Positions 32,873 through 42,920 of a stretch of DNA of 64,000 nt are shown one piece after another; position 1 is the stretch's first letter, and every line of letters begins with the position of its first letter. The stretch spans positions 1,520,545 through 1,584,544 of the forward strand of contig NZ_SWKR01000002.1 of the NCBI RefSeq assembly GCF_005144715.1, read 5' to 3'. Both the position numbers and the translations under genes were made by a program. A model generated the notes under the pieces. It did no database searches and was not told the DNA's origin. It worked only from the letters and a program-made list of their open reading frames with translations. The stretch is from Sphingomonas baiyangensis. GTDB taxonomy: Bacteria > Pseudomonadota > Alphaproteobacteria > Sphingomonadales > Sphingomonadaceae.

Positions 32873-33374
32873 AGGAACCCCTTGTCCAAGAACGCGCGCG
32901 CAGTACTGCGGCAACCTGCGCCGCGACGGAAAGATCGCCATCGACGGTCACGGCATCCTCGTCGCTGCCCGGCAGCTCGAGCGTGGCGAGCTGGCTGTTG
33001 AGCAACGAGGCGGGCATGAAGTGATCGGACCGCTGCTCCATGCGGGCGGCAAGCGTTTGGCGCGTCACCGTCGGCAGGACGAACACCACCTCCCCCGCCC
33101 GCGCGCGGACGAGATCGCGATAGCTGCGCTTGAGCGCCGAACACGCCGCCACCGCGCCCGCCGGTGCCGCGCGCAGCGCATCGGCGACGTTGCACAGGAA
33201 GGGATGCCGCGCCGCATCGTCGAGCGCGATGCCCGCCGCCATTCGCGCGACATTCTCGGGCGGGTGCAGCAAGTCGCCCTCGATGAAGGTCCAGCCGAGC
33301 GCATCGGCCAACCCCTGCGCCAGCGTCGACTTGCCGCAGCCGCTCACCCCCATCACGACGATGCGGCCGCTCAT
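32862..33374 (-). CDS. gntK: Gluconokinase
   Basis: 170 residues from the ATG at 33374. The P-loop is VVMGVSGCGKST; FIEGDLLHPPENVARMAAGI is diagnostic of gluconokinase, and CSALKRSYRDLVR and HFMPASLLNSQLATLE continue the family pattern. It phosphorylates D-gluconate to 6-phosphogluconate, feeding the Entner-Doudoroff pathway. It overlaps the upstream dehydrogenase gene by 4 bases. Confidence 0.95.
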   Translation of the reverse strand: MSGRIVVMGVSGCGKSTLAQGLADALGWTFIEGDLLHPPENVARMAAGIALDDAARHPFLCNVADALRAAPAGAVAACSALKRSYRDLVRARAGEVVFVLPTVTRQTLAARMEQRSDHFMPASLLNSQLATLELPGSDEDAVTVDGDLSVAAQVAAVLRARSWTRGSYAA

Positions 33375-34252
33375 GCCGCCGGCTCGCGCGCGAGATCGAA
33401 CAGCCGCACATATTCGGCGCTGTCGGCACCGCCTAGCCCGCCGGCGACGAGCATCCGGTGCAGGTCGGCGATCAGCCCGGTCACCGGCATCGCCACGCGC
33501 GCGGCATGTGCCGATGCCTGCACCGTCTCGAGGTCCTTGAGCATGTTGTCGATGCGGCCGGTTGGCGAGAAGTCGCGCGCCGCCATCTTGCCCATGAACT
33601 CCTGGAGGATGCGCGAATCGGCACGCCCCCCGGCGAGCGCGGCGGGAATGCGCGTGGCATCGACGCCATGCGCCTCGGCGAAGCGCACCGCCTCGGCGAC
33701 GGCGAGGAACCCCGCCGCGCACAGGATCTGATTGACGAGCTTCACCGTCTGTCCCGCGCCCGATCCGCCCAGATGCGTGATGTTGGCCGCCAGCCGGTCG
33801 AGCACCGCGCGGGCGCGCGCCACATCGCCGTCGCCGCCGCCGACCATCAGCGTCAGCCGCCCCTCGGCCGCCGCCGGCGCGCCGCCCGACAGCGGCGCAT
33901 CGACCCAGCCCATGCCCGTCTCGTCCGCCAGTCGCGCCGCCATCGCGGCAGTCCGCCCGGCATCGATGCTCGACATGTCGATCAGCAGTCGCGCGGGACT
34001 GCCGCTCTCCGAGACGCCCCCCGCGCCGAACACTGCCTGCTCGACGATATCTGCGGTGTTGAGGCTGGCGACGACATAGTCCGCCTCGCCCGCTGCGGCG
34101 GCGGCGCTGGCCGCAATCGTCGCCCCGCGCGCGGCGAGCGGCGCGCAGGCATCGGCGTTGCGATCGTACAGCCACAGCTCGGCGCCGGTATCGAGCAGGC
34201 GCCCGGAGATCGCCGATCCCATCACGCCCACGCCGATCACCGCCACGCGCAT
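33371..34252 (-). CDS. Beta-hydroxyacid dehydrogenase (NAD-binding, GarR/MmsB-like)
   Basis: 293 residues. N-terminal Rossmann motif VIGVGVMGSAISGRLL; substrate-binding DAPLSGGAPAAAEGRLTL; catalytic Lys region GAGQTVKLVNQIL. The family includes tartronate semialdehyde reductase and 3-hydroxyisobutyrate dehydrogenase. The substrate here is uncertain. Its place between a LacI regulator and gntK suggests a sugar-acid derivative. Confidence 0.88.
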   Translation of the reverse strand: MRVAVIGVGVMGSAISGRLLDTGAELWLYDRNADACAPLAARGATIAASAAAAAGEADYVVASLNTADIVEQAVFGAGGVSESGSPARLLIDMSSIDAGRTAAMAARLADETGMGWVDAPLSGGAPAAAEGRLTLMVGGGDGDVARARAVLDRLAANITHLGGSGAGQTVKLVNQILCAAGFLAVAEAVRFAEAHGVDATRIPAALAGGRADSRILQEFMGKMAARDFSPTGRIDNMLKDLETVQASAHAARVAMPVTGLIADLHRMLVAGGLGGADSAEYVRLFDLAREPAA

Positions 34253-34253
34253 G

Positions 34254-35375
34254 TCAGCGCCCCCTGATCGAGGCGCGCTCGATCACGCGCAGCCCGACAT
34301 CGATCATCCGCGCCTCGGCATCGCCGCCATCGGCGAGCAGCTCGCGCAGCATCTCGCCGGTGCGCAGCCCCAGCGCGCGGAAATCGGCATGGATGGTAGT
34401 GAGCGCGGGATTGATCTCGCGCCCGATCTCGAAATCGCCGAACCCCATGATCGATATGTCGTCGGGCACACGCACGCCCATGCGCTGGCACTCCATCACC
34501 GCACCCACCGCCGATAGGTCGGACACCGCGAACACCGCCTCGACCGCAGGATCGCGCTCGACGAGCGCGCGGATGGCGCCCGCGCCGTGGTGGAAGCTGA
34601 CGGGCGCGGTGCCGTGCCGCATCACCATGGCGGTCGACATGCGCGACAGGCGCAGTTCGTCCTCGAACCCGCGCATCCGCTCCTCGCCGCGATGATCGGT
34701 CACTTCGCCCTCGGGCGAGGCGGCGATCGCGCCGATGCGCGTGAAACCCGCGTCGATCAGATAGCGCGCCGCGGTGCGACCTACCTGATAGTTCGAAAAG
34801 CCGATGGCGTGCTCGATCGGCTGGCTCGGCAGATCGGCGATCTCGACTACCGGGATATCCGCCGCGAGCAACATGCGCGAGGCGTTGCGGCGGTGCACCG
34901 CGCCGGTCAGCACCAGCGCCTCGGGCCGACGCGCGAGCAGGTTGCGCAGCTGGCGCTCCTCCTCGGCCATGTCGTAATCGGTATAGGCGATAAGGAGGTG
35001 GTAATCGGCCTCGCGCAGCGCCTCGGTCAGCCCGTGCGCGACGGCGGCGAAATTGGCGTTGGTGAGCGTCGGCAGCATCAGCGCGATGAAGCCCGTGCGC
35101 CGGCTCGAAAGGCTGCCGGCGGCGCGATCGGGCACATAGCCCAGATCGGCGATCGCCTTGTGCACCTTCTCGCGCGTGGCGGGCAGCACCAGCTCGGGAT
35201 CGCTCAGCACGCGCGAAACGGTCATGCGCGAGACGCCGGCGAGCCGCGATACGTCGCGGATCGTCGGGCGCTGCGTGGCGCGGCGGCCGGGGGTCGCAGC
35301 GCGCGGCTGCACCTTCGGCGTATCGGTCATCTGGTCGGCGCTCCCGGCATGGTCGATGGCTGCCCCTATCGGCAT
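34254..35375 (-). CDS. LacI-family regulator of the idonate/gluconate cluster
   Basis: 373 residues from the ATG at 35375, which overlaps the preceding stop codon (TGATG) and has GGAGG ten bases upstream; an ATG at 35330 is the alternative. The HTH is PTIRDVSRLAGVSRMTVSRV with the hinge PDRAAGSLSSRRT. The periplasmic-binding-type effector domain follows. It resembles GntR/IdnR of E. coli, which respond to gluconate or 5-ketogluconate. A matching operator lies at 36844-36859. Confidence 0.9.
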   Translation of the reverse strand: MPIGAAIDHAGSADQMTDTPKVQPRAATPGRRATQRPTIRDVSRLAGVSRMTVSRVLSDPELVLPATREKVHKAIADLGYVPDRAAGSLSSRRTGFIALMLPTLTNANFAAVAHGLTEALREADYHLLIAYTDYDMAEEERQLRNLLARRPEALVLTGAVHRRNASRMLLAADIPVVEIADLPSQPIEHAIGFSNYQVGRTAARYLIDAGFTRIGAIAASPEGEVTDHRGEERMRGFEDELRLSRMSTAMVMRHGTAPVSFHHGAGAIRALVERDPAVEAVFAVSDLSAVGAVMECQRMGVRVPDDISIMGFGDFEIGREINPALTTIHADFRALGLRTGEMLRELLADGGDAEARMIDVGLRVIERASIRGR

Positions 35376-35710
35376 CACCGGCCATCCTCCACCGCATTGG
35401 CCGCGCTGACAACGTGGTAGAAGCGCCCCTCGAACATCTCGAGCAACTCGAGCGTCACCGCGCGTGCGGCGTCGCGCTGCGGCGAGGTGATCGCCTCCTC
35501 GAGCGCCTCGATCGAGGGATAGTCGATCTGCTGGATGAGCGCGATCGGCGGCGCATCGGCATCGGTCTGCTCGGTGCGATACCAGCGTACCGCCAGGGCG
35601 TGCGGGAATTGTGCCCATAGCGGCGCCAGCCGATCGGCGATCTCGGAGAAGAAGCGCGTCTCGCAGCCGGGCTTCACATGGCCCTCGAAAATCGCGGTGC
35701 GCGTAATCAC
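35375..35710 (-). CDS. Small NIPSNAP/EthD-like dimeric alpha-beta barrel protein
   Basis: 111 residues from the GTG at 35710. It has a ferredoxin-like betaalphabeta pattern: RTAIFEGHVKPGCETRFFSE, PLWAQFPHALAVRWYRTEQT, IALIQQIDYPSIEALEEAI, MFEGRFYHVV. This fits dimeric alpha-beta barrel proteins that include monooxygenases and small sugar-acid-modifying enzymes. It overlaps idnD by 4 bases (GTGA) and the regulator by 1, so it belongs to the operon. Role unknown. Confidence 0.72.
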   Translation of the reverse strand: MITRTAIFEGHVKPGCETRFFSEIADRLAPLWAQFPHALAVRWYRTEQTDADAPPIALIQQIDYPSIEALEEAITSPQRDAARAVTLELLEMFEGRFYHVVSAANAVEDGR

Positions 35711-36762
35711 AATGCGGCCTCGTTCACTACCAGATGCAGCTTGACCACGCGCGAGCGGTCGCCGGCATTCTCGAACGCCTCGACCGCACGCTCGAGCGGA
35801 TAGGTGCCCGAGAGCACCGGCGACACGTCGATCGCGCCCGACACGATCAGGTCGACCGCGAGGCCGAACTCGCCATTGGCCCTGAACGCGCCGACCAGTT
35901 CGATCTCGCGCGCCTGCAGCACGTTGATCGGCACCTGCGCGGTGCCCGGCGGCAGCATCCCCACCTGCACGATCCGCCCGCCGCGCCGCAGCACCGGGAA
36001 CAGCGAGAGCAGCGCCGATTGCGTGCCCGAAGCCTCGAACGCGACATCGAAATAGCCCGCGGGCCCGGCATAGTAGGAAAGCGCATCGGGATGCGTTGCG
36101 ACGTTTATCGTGCGCGTGGCGCCGATGCGATCGGACGCGACCGCGAGCGCCGCATCCTCGACATCGGTGCACACCACCTCGCGCGCCCCGGCGTACAAGG
36201 CAGCACGCGCCGTGAGCAGCCCGATCGGCCCCGATCCGGTGACGAGCACGCGCTTGCCCATCAGCGGCCCTGCCTGCGCCACGGCATGCAGCCCCACCGA
36301 CAGCGGCTCGGCGACCGACAGCGCGAGCAGATCGGTATCGGCGGGCACGGGAATGATCTGGTCCTGCCGCAGCACCAGATGCTGCGCGAAGCCCCCCTGC
36401 ACATGCGGAAAGCGTCCTGCACTGCCGAGGAAGAGCATGTCGGTGCACAGGTTCATCCGGCCGGCGCGGCAATAGTCGCAGACGAGGCAGGGCCGGCTCG
36501 GGTCGAGCGCAGCGCGCATGCCCGGCTCCAGATGCGTGACCGCCGCGCCCGTCTCTACCACCACGCCCGAAATCTCATGGCCAAGCGTCAGCGGCTCGCG
36601 GATCGCGAAATCGCCGACCGAGCCGCGATGGAAATAATGCATGTCGGAGCCGCAGATGCCACCATAGGCGACCGCGACACGCACCTGATCGGCAGCCAGC
36701 GGCTGCTCGGCCACGGCCTCGACGCGCAGATCCTTCCTGCCATGACAAATCGCTGCCAGCAT
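35707..36762 (-). CDS. idnD: L-idonate 5-dehydrogenase (zinc alcohol dehydrogenase family)
   Basis: 351 residues from the ATG at 36762 (GGAGAGGATGG precedes it). Catalytic zinc ligands are in GGICGSDMHYFHRG and LTLGHEISG; structural zinc Cys are in RPCLVCDYCRAGRMNLC. The Rossmann motif is VTGSGPIGLLTA. Sequence order around the zinc site resembles E. coli IdnD. It oxidises L-idonate to 5-keto-D-gluconate. Divergent from idnO with a 128-base regulatory gap. Confidence 0.85.
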   Translation of the reverse strand: MLAAICHGRKDLRVEAVAEQPLAADQVRVAVAYGGICGSDMHYFHRGSVGDFAIREPLTLGHEISGVVVETGAAVTHLEPGMRAALDPSRPCLVCDYCRAGRMNLCTDMLFLGSAGRFPHVQGGFAQHLVLRQDQIIPVPADTDLLALSVAEPLSVGLHAVAQAGPLMGKRVLVTGSGPIGLLTARAALYAGAREVVCTDVEDAALAVASDRIGATRTINVATHPDALSYYAGPAGYFDVAFEASGTQSALLSLFPVLRRGGRIVQVGMLPPGTAQVPINVLQAREIELVGAFRANGEFGLAVDLIVSGAIDVSPVLSGTYPLERAVEAFENAGDRSRVVKLHLVVNEAAL

Positions 36763-36843
36763 CCATCCTCTCCTTGATGGGACCGATATCATCGTAACTG
36801 GTGTTCGGCAATGGTAGCTAGATGCTTCATCCAAAACCTTGCC

Positions 36844-36859
36844 ATGTGACCGTTCACCA
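36844..36859. promoter_or_regulatory. Candidate GntR/IdnR-like operator
   Basis: ATGTGACCGTTCACCA is an imperfect palindrome around central CG and matches the E. coli GntR/IdnR operator ATGTTACCGGTAACAT at 12 of 16 positions. It lies between idnD and idnO, near the expected idnO promoter and 82 bases from the idnD start. The LacI regulator of the cluster is the likely ligand. Confidence 0.5.
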
Positions 36860-36890
36860 GCTATCGCGGCGTTCGAACAGGGAGAGGGAC

Positions 36891-37652
<762 letters not shown>

Positions 37653-37659
37653 GGTACGC

Positions 37660-38598
37660 ATGACCGTCGCGCTGCAACTCTGCCCCCTGTCCGACGCGCT
37701 CGAGGCGCAGCTTGCCGAGCGGCTCGAAATCGTGCGCTGGTTCGATCTGGACAAGGGCGCGCAACAGCGGTTGCTGGCCGATCGCGCGGCAGAAATCGGT
37801 GTCGTCGTCACCGGCGGGCATCTGGGCTGCGACAATGCGCTTGTCGACGCGCTGCCCGCGCTCGGCCTGATCGCGATCAACGGCGTGGGATTCGACAAGG
37901 TCGATCTGGCACATGCCGCTGAGCGCCGCGTCGCCGTCAGCAACACGCCCGACGTGCTGACCGACGACGTGGCCGATCTGGCGGTGGGCCTCGTCATCGG
38001 CCTGCTGCGCAACCTCCACGGCGCCGACCGCTTCGTGCGCGCCGGGGAGTGGAGCGCCGGCAACCTTGCATTGGCGCGCAAGGTGAGCGGCAGGCGGTTC
38101 GGCATCGTCGGGCTGGGGCGGATCGGCACCGCGATCGCCGAGCGGCTGCAGGCATTCGGCCCGGTCGCCTATACCGGCACCGCGCCCAAGGAGGTCGCCT
38201 GGCCCTTCCACGCCGATGCGCAGGCATTGGCGCGTGCGAGCGACGTGCTGGTGATCGCCTGCGCCGCGACGCCCGACACGCGCCACCTGATCGACGCGCA
38301 CGTGCTCGATGCGCTTGGCGCCGACGGCTATCTCGTAAACGTCGCGCGCGGATCGGTAGTCGACGAGGCCGCGCTCGTCGCGGCGATCGAGCAAGGCCGG
38401 ATCGCGGGCGCCGCGCTCGACGTGTTCGCCGACGAACCGCATGTGCCGCCGGCCCTCATCCAGAGCGACCGCACGCTGCTCGCACCGCATATTGCCAGCG
38501 CCACGCACGAGACGCGCGGCGCGATGGCCGATCTCGTGCTCGCAAACGTCGATGCATTCCTCGCCGGCGCCGCGCTGCCCACGCCGGTCAGGGCATGA
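37660..38598 (+). CDS. D-2-hydroxyacid dehydrogenase (2-ketogluconate reductase-like)
   Basis: 312 residues from the ATG at 37660. NAD-site motif [17 protein letters not shown]; the catalytic Arg in [14 protein letters not shown]; Glu and His in [13 protein letters not shown] and [14 protein letters not shown]. The family includes glyoxylate/hydroxypyruvate and 2-ketogluconate reductases (GhrB, TkrA). In this cluster the 2-keto acid reductase role is most likely. It follows idnO by 7 bases. Confidence 0.88.
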   Translation: MTVALQLCPLSDALEAQLAERLEIVRWFDLDKGAQQRLLADRAAEIGVVVTGGHLGCDNALVDALPALGLIAINGVGFDKVDLAHAAERRVAVSNTPDVLTDDVADLAVGLVIGLLRNLHGADRFVRAGEWSAGNLALARKVSGRRFGIVGLGRIGTAIAERLQAFGPVAYTGTAPKEVAWPFHADAQALARASDVLVIACAATPDTRHLIDAHVLDALGADGYLVNVARGSVVDEAALVAAIEQGRIAGAALDVFADEPHVPPALIQSDRTLLAPHIASATHETRGAMADLVLANVDAFLAGAALPTPVRA

Positions 38599-39347
38599 GC
38601 GGCCGCATCGCGGTCATCACGGGTGCGGGCAGCGGCATCGGTCGCGCCGCCGCGCAGGCGCTGGCGAAGCGCGGCTATCGGCTGGCGCTGGCCGGGCGGC
38701 GCGCCGACTCGCTGGCCGAGACGGCCGCCACGCTCGAAGGCGGCGCCGCGCCGCATCTGTGCGTGCCCACCGACGTCACCGACGCCGCATCGGTCGCGCA
38801 GCTTTTCGCACGCACCGCCGAGCATTTCGGACGCATCGACATGCTGTTCAACAATGCCGGCGTCAACGTGGCCGACGGCGCGATCGACCGGCTCGCCGAA
38901 GCCGACTGGCGCCGCGTGATCGACACCAACCTGACGGGCGCATTCCTGTGCCTGCAGGCCGCCTTCCGCGCGATGAAGGCGCAGGAGCCGCAGGGCGGGC
39001 GCATCATCAACAATGGTTCGATCTCGGCGCACAGCCCGCGGCCCAACTCGATCGCCTATACCGCGAGCAAGCATGCGGTGACGGGGCTGACCAAATCGGC
39101 AGCGCTCGACGGGCGGCGCTACGGCATCGCCTGCTGCCAGATCGATATCGGCAATGCCGCGAGCGCCATGGCGCAGCCGATGCTGGCCGGCGTGCCGCAG
39201 GCCGATGGCAGCATCGCGCCCGAACCCGTGATCGACGTGGCACTGGTGGGCGAGGCGGTGGCCTATATCGACGCGCAGCCGCCCGGTGCCACGGTGCAGT
39301 TCATGACGCTGATGGCCAACGCCATGCCCTTCATCGGGCGCGGCTGA
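38595..39347 (+). CDS. Short-chain dehydrogenase of the idonate cluster
   Basis: 250 residues. [30 protein letters not shown], and catalytic Tyr-Lys in [13 protein letters not shown]. It starts inside the preceding stop codon (ATGA). The substrate is unknown; its closest role by context is another sugar-acid or keto-sugar interconversion. Unusually, the C-terminus lacks the common VDGG motif and ends [15 protein letters not shown]. Confidence 0.85.
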   Translation: MSGRIAVITGAGSGIGRAAAQALAKRGYRLALAGRRADSLAETAATLEGGAAPHLCVPTDVTDAASVAQLFARTAEHFGRIDMLFNNAGVNVADGAIDRLAEADWRRVIDTNLTGAFLCLQAAFRAMKAQEPQGGRIINNGSISAHSPRPNSIAYTASKHAVTGLTKSAALDGRRYGIACCQIDIGNAASAMAQPMLAGVPQADGSIAPEPVIDVALVGEAVAYIDAQPPGATVQFMTLMANAMPFIGRG

Positions 39348-39380
39348 GCGGAGCGGCGGACCGCCGCCCCGCTTGCAGAC

Positions 39381-41183
39381 TTACGCCGCCAGGAACATCT
39401 CAGGCTCAAGCGCCATCAGGCTTTCGGCGCCGCCTTCGATCTTGCGGCGCAGCGCCCCGGCATCGGGCAGGATGCGCTCGGCATAGAAGCGCGCGGTGAC
39501 GCGCTTCGCCCCAAGGAACTTTGCGTCGCCATCGCCTGCCGCGAGAAGCGCGTTCGCCGCGCGCAGCGTGCGCAGCCACATCAGCCCGGTGGCAACGATG
39601 CCCATGATGTGCATGTAGCTGTGCGCGCCGGCGCCGACATGCTCGGGGTTCTTCATCGCGTTCTGCATGAACCACATCGTCGCCGCCTGAAGCTCGCCCA
39701 GCGCGCGCTCGAGCCGGGCGGCGAAATCGGCGCTCGCCTCATCCCGCTTGGCGTCGGCGATTTCCTCGCTCACCAGCTTGAAGAACGCCTGCACCGCACG
39801 ACCGCCATTCTGCGCGAGCTTGCGGCCGACCAGGTCCATCGCCTGCACGCCGTTGGTGCCTTCATAGATCATCGCGATGCGCGCATCGCGGACATATTGC
39901 TCCATGCCCCATTCGGCGATGTAGCCATGGCCGCCATAGACCTGCTGCGCATTGGTCGCGACGTCATAGCCCTTGTCGGTGCCATAGCCCTTGATGACCG
40001 GCGTGAGCAGGCTGATGAGATCGTCGGCGAGCTGTCGCTGCTCCTCGGTCTCGGCCTTGTGCGCCAGATCGACCTGGAGCGCGCCCCACAGGCACAGTGC
40101 CCGCAGGCCTTCGGTGAGCGCCTTGGCCTCCATCAGCATGCGGCGCACATCGGGATGCACGAACAACGTGTCGGCCTTCTCGTTCGGCTCGGCCGGGCCG
40201 GTCAGCGCGCGGCCCTGGCGACGATCGCGCGCGTAATGGACGGCGTTCTGATAGGCGACTTCGGCGACGCCCAGACCCTGCAGGCCGACACCGAGACGCG
40301 CCGCGTTCATCATGATGAACATCGCGGCCAGCCCCTTGTTCTGCTCGCCGACGAGCCAGCCCTTGGCGCCGTCATAGTTCATCACGCAGGTTGAATTGCC
40401 GTGGATGCCCATTTTGTGCTCGATCGAGCCGCACGACACGGCATTGCGCTCGCCGAGCGAGCCGTCCTCATTGACGAGGAACTTTGGCACCACGAACAGG
40501 CTGATGCCCTTCACATTGTCGGGTGCGTCGGGCGTCTTGGCGAGCACCAAGTGGATGATGTTGCTCGTCAGGTCGTGCTCGCCCGACGAGATGAAGATCT
40601 TGGTACCGCTGATCGCGTAGCTGCCATCGTCCTGCGGCACCGCGCGCGACTTGATGAGGCCCAGATCGGTGCCGCAATGCGGCTCGGTCAGGTTCATCGT
40701 GCCGCCCCATTCGCCCGACACCATGCGCGGCACGTAGAGCGCCTTCTGCTCGTCCGATCCCTTGGCGAGCAGCGCGGCGATCGCACCATGCGTCAACCCG
40801 GGATACATGGCGAACGCCATGTTGGCCGAGATCATATACTCTTCGAACGCGGTCGAAACGGCATGCGGCATGCCCTGCCCGCCAAACTCCTCGGGGGCGC
40901 CGAGCGTCATCCAGCCGCTCTCGACCAGCCGGTCGTACGCCGCCTTGAAACCATCGGGCGTGGTGACGCTGCCGTCGGCGTGCCGCGTGCAGCCCTGCTG
41001 GTCGCCCGAAAGATTGAGCGGGAACAGCACTTCGGCGACGAACTTGCCGCCTTCCTCGAGCACCGCCGTCACCATGTCGGGCGTTGCGTTGGCGAAGCCG
41101 GGCAGATTGGCGTGCGCATTGAGGCCGATGACATGATCGAGCACGAAGCGCGTGTCGCGGACGGGGGGCGTGTAGCTGGGCAT
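39381..41183 (-). CDS. Acyl-CoA dehydrogenase with C-terminal extension
   Basis: 600 residues from the ATG at 41183 (MPSYTPPVRDTRF). It has the longer ACAD form with an added C-terminal helical domain after the FAD-binding fold. NLTEPHCGTDLGLIKSRAV is the flavin region; MIYEGTNGVQAMDLVGRKL holds the catalytic Glu region. Such enzymes oxidise long-chain acyl-CoA in beta-oxidation. The MerR gene lies 16 bases upstream in the same direction and is probably its regulator. Confidence 0.93.
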   Translation of the reverse strand: MPSYTPPVRDTRFVLDHVIGLNAHANLPGFANATPDMVTAVLEEGGKFVAEVLFPLNLSGDQQGCTRHADGSVTTPDGFKAAYDRLVESGWMTLGAPEEFGGQGMPHAVSTAFEEYMISANMAFAMYPGLTHGAIAALLAKGSDEQKALYVPRMVSGEWGGTMNLTEPHCGTDLGLIKSRAVPQDDGSYAISGTKIFISSGEHDLTSNIIHLVLAKTPDAPDNVKGISLFVVPKFLVNEDGSLGERNAVSCGSIEHKMGIHGNSTCVMNYDGAKGWLVGEQNKGLAAMFIMMNAARLGVGLQGLGVAEVAYQNAVHYARDRRQGRALTGPAEPNEKADTLFVHPDVRRMLMEAKALTEGLRALCLWGALQVDLAHKAETEEQRQLADDLISLLTPVIKGYGTDKGYDVATNAQQVYGGHGYIAEWGMEQYVRDARIAMIYEGTNGVQAMDLVGRKLAQNGGRAVQAFFKLVSEEIADAKRDEASADFAARLERALGELQAATMWFMQNAMKNPEHVGAGAHSYMHIMGIVATGLMWLRTLRAANALLAAGDGDAKFLGAKRVTARFYAERILPDAGALRRKIEGGAESLMALEPEMFLAA

Positions 41184-41199
41184 GATAGTCCTCTCGAAC

Positions 41200-41631
41200 T
41201 CAGTTGGGCTTGGCCGGCTCGCCATCGACGATCGCGAGGAACTCGCGGATCTCTGCGATGGCGGCGTCGATATCGTGCTTCTGCGCTTCCAGCGTCGCGA
41301 TTCGCGCGCGGCATTTCTCGATCGTCACCTGCCGCTGGACGCGGCGGTCGTCGCCGACATCGTACAGATCGATCATCTCGCGAATCTCGCCGAGGCTGAA
41401 GCCCACACGCTTGCCGCGCAGAATCCACGCCAACCGCGCGCGATCACGATGCGAATAGACGCGCTGCAACCCGCGCCGCTCAGGCGCGATCAGCCCCTCG
41501 TCCTCGTAGAAGCGCAGCGCACGTGCGGTGACGCCGAACTCGGCGCACAGATCGGAAATCGAGAAGGCGTGGCGATCGAGACGCGCCTCGATCGGCGCAA
41601 GTGTCGCGGCGAAGGGTTCTGCGTGCGGCAT
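41200..41631 (-). CDS. MerR-family regulator
   Basis: 143 residues. HTH FSISDLCAEFGVTARALRFY-EDEGLIAPERRG (N-terminal), wing YSHRDRARLAWIL, then a coiled coil (IEKCRARIATLEAQKHDIDA). No metal-binding Cys is found in the C-terminal part, so it does not look like a metal sensor and may sense an acyl-CoA. It leads into the acyl-CoA dehydrogenase gene. Confidence 0.88.
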   Translation of the reverse strand: MPHAEPFAATLAPIEARLDRHAFSISDLCAEFGVTARALRFYEDEGLIAPERRGLQRVYSHRDRARLAWILRGKRVGFSLGEIREMIDLYDVGDDRRVQRQVTIEKCRARIATLEAQKHDIDAAIAEIREFLAIVDGEPAKPN

Positions 41632-41664
41632 GGTCGCTACGCATACCCTACGCTTACGTAAACG

Positions 41665-42174
41665 TCAACCTGCTGTCTGGCACATCGTCCCGCCTCGCGT
41701 ATCGCGCATCGCCACTGCCTCGCTCGCCGAATCGGACAGGCGCTCGCCCGTCAGCGCCGCGAACGACGCGCGTCCCGAGCATAATGCGCGACACGCTTCG
41801 GGAACGGTTGCGGGAAACGTGATGCGATCGCCGTCGAAGCGTGCGGTAAAGCTGCACCCGCCGCCAAAGGCCACGGCAAGCGCCGTGCCGCCATCCTCGC
41901 GCGCCACCGTCCCGCGCCCGGTGCACGCGATATCGTCACCATAATCGACGAGCGCGCCGATTCGCGCCTCGCTCGCCGTTTCGACGATGCAGATGCGATC
42001 GGCGTCGCGCGCATACACCCCGGTCAACCCGCGGTCGGCAGGATCACGGACAAGCCCGCGTTCGATGGCGGCGCGCTCGAGCCCGGGCGCGCCGCCCTGC
42101 CCCTGCGTGGCCGGCTGATCCGAGCATCCAGCAAATGCCGCGACCGCCGCCAGCGCCGACCAACATCGCCTCAC
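41665..42174 (-). CDS. Small lipoprotein of unknown function
   Basis: 169 residues with a lipoprotein signal whose lipobox reads AFAGC. Mature part has the motif [16 protein letters not shown] and four further Cys, and low overall hydrophobicity. I recognise no family. It is coupled to hisI by an ATGA overlap, but nothing in the sequence ties it to histidine synthesis. Confidence 0.72.
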   Translation of the reverse strand: MRRCWSALAAVAAFAGCSDQPATQGQGGAPGLERAAIERGLVRDPADRGLTGVYARDADRICIVETASEARIGALVDYGDDIACTGRGTVAREDGGTALAVAFGGGCSFTARFDGDRITFPATVPEACRALCSGRASFAALTGERLSDSASEAVAMRDTRGGTMCQTAG

Positions 42175-42533
42175 TCGATCGGTTCCAATCCATCATGGCC
42201 AATGCGGCGATAGAAGCAGCTGCGCGCCCCGGTATGACAGGCCGGACCGGCCGGTTGGCAACGCAGCCACACCGCATCCTGATCGCAATCGATGCGCATC
42301 TCGATCACGCGCATCACATGACCCGAGCTTTCGCCCTTCTTCCACAAGCGCGCACGGCTCCGCGACCAGAAGGTCGCCTCGCCGCTCGCCTGCGTGGCGG
42401 CGAGCGCATCTTCGTTCATGTGCGCGACCATCAGCACCTCGCCCGATTCGGCGTGGGTGACGACGGCGGTTATCAGGCCGTTGGCGTCGAAGCGCGGATC
42501 GAGCGTGCGGCCGGTTTCGCGGATATCGTCCAT
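42171..42533 (-). CDS. hisI: Phosphoribosyl-AMP cyclohydrolase HisI
   Basis: 120 residues. The zinc and catalytic motifs are present: [60 protein letters not shown] and [10 protein letters not shown]. It opens the purine ring of PR-AMP in histidine synthesis. There is no fused HisE domain, so pyrophosphohydrolase is encoded elsewhere. Confidence 0.96.
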   Translation of the reverse strand: MDDIRETGRTLDPRFDANGLITAVVTHAESGEVLMVAHMNEDALAATQASGEATFWSRSRARLWKKGESSGHVMRVIEMRIDCDQDAVWLRCQPAGPACHTGARSCFYRRIGHDGLEPIE

Positions 42534-42571
42534 CGCGCGCTTCTATCCGCGATGCTTGGGGCGACCAAGTG

Positions 42572-42823
42572 TCACCGATGGTTGCGGATCGCCTCGACCA
42601 GTTCGTCCTTGGTCATGTCCGAGCGGCCCTCGATGCCGATCTCCTTCGCCTGATCGTACAGCTCATCCCGAGTGCGATCCTCGAGCGGCGTCGAATCGTG
42701 GTCGATCGTGCCCGCCGCCTTAGCGTTGGCGATTCGCGCGGCCTTCTCCTTCGACATGCCTTCGTCGCGCAAATCCCCGTACAGCTTGTCGTCCTTGATC
42801 GACGATCCGTGGCCCTTCGCCAT
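42572..42823 (-). CDS. Small Rho-N-domain protein (DUF7218-like)
   Basis: 83 residues, highly charged. SIKDDKLYGDLRDEGMSKEK-type N-terminal half and a C-terminal SAP/Rho-N-like helix pair (RTRDELYDQAKEIGIEGRSD, MTKDELVEAIRNHR). Proteins of this type are common in soil alphaproteobacteria and thought to bind nucleic acid; function is not established. It is divergent from purF. Confidence 0.8.
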   Translation of the reverse strand: MAKGHGSSIKDDKLYGDLRDEGMSKEKAARIANAKAAGTIDHDSTPLEDRTRDELYDQAKEIGIEGRSDMTKDELVEAIRNHR

Positions 42824-42920
42824 CCGACTCTCCTTCGTTGCCGCCGCAGCAACGCGCGGGTTTCACGCGCGGTTCAGCCGATGATGACAAAAGGGCGACA
42901 AAGCCGCGCGGCCTGCCTAT

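Noticed and set aside
34237..35412. A 391-residue minus-strand frame overlapping the LacI regulator
   Set aside because: Out of frame with the regulator that shows a clear HTH and effector domain; its residues are Arg-rich shadow sequence.
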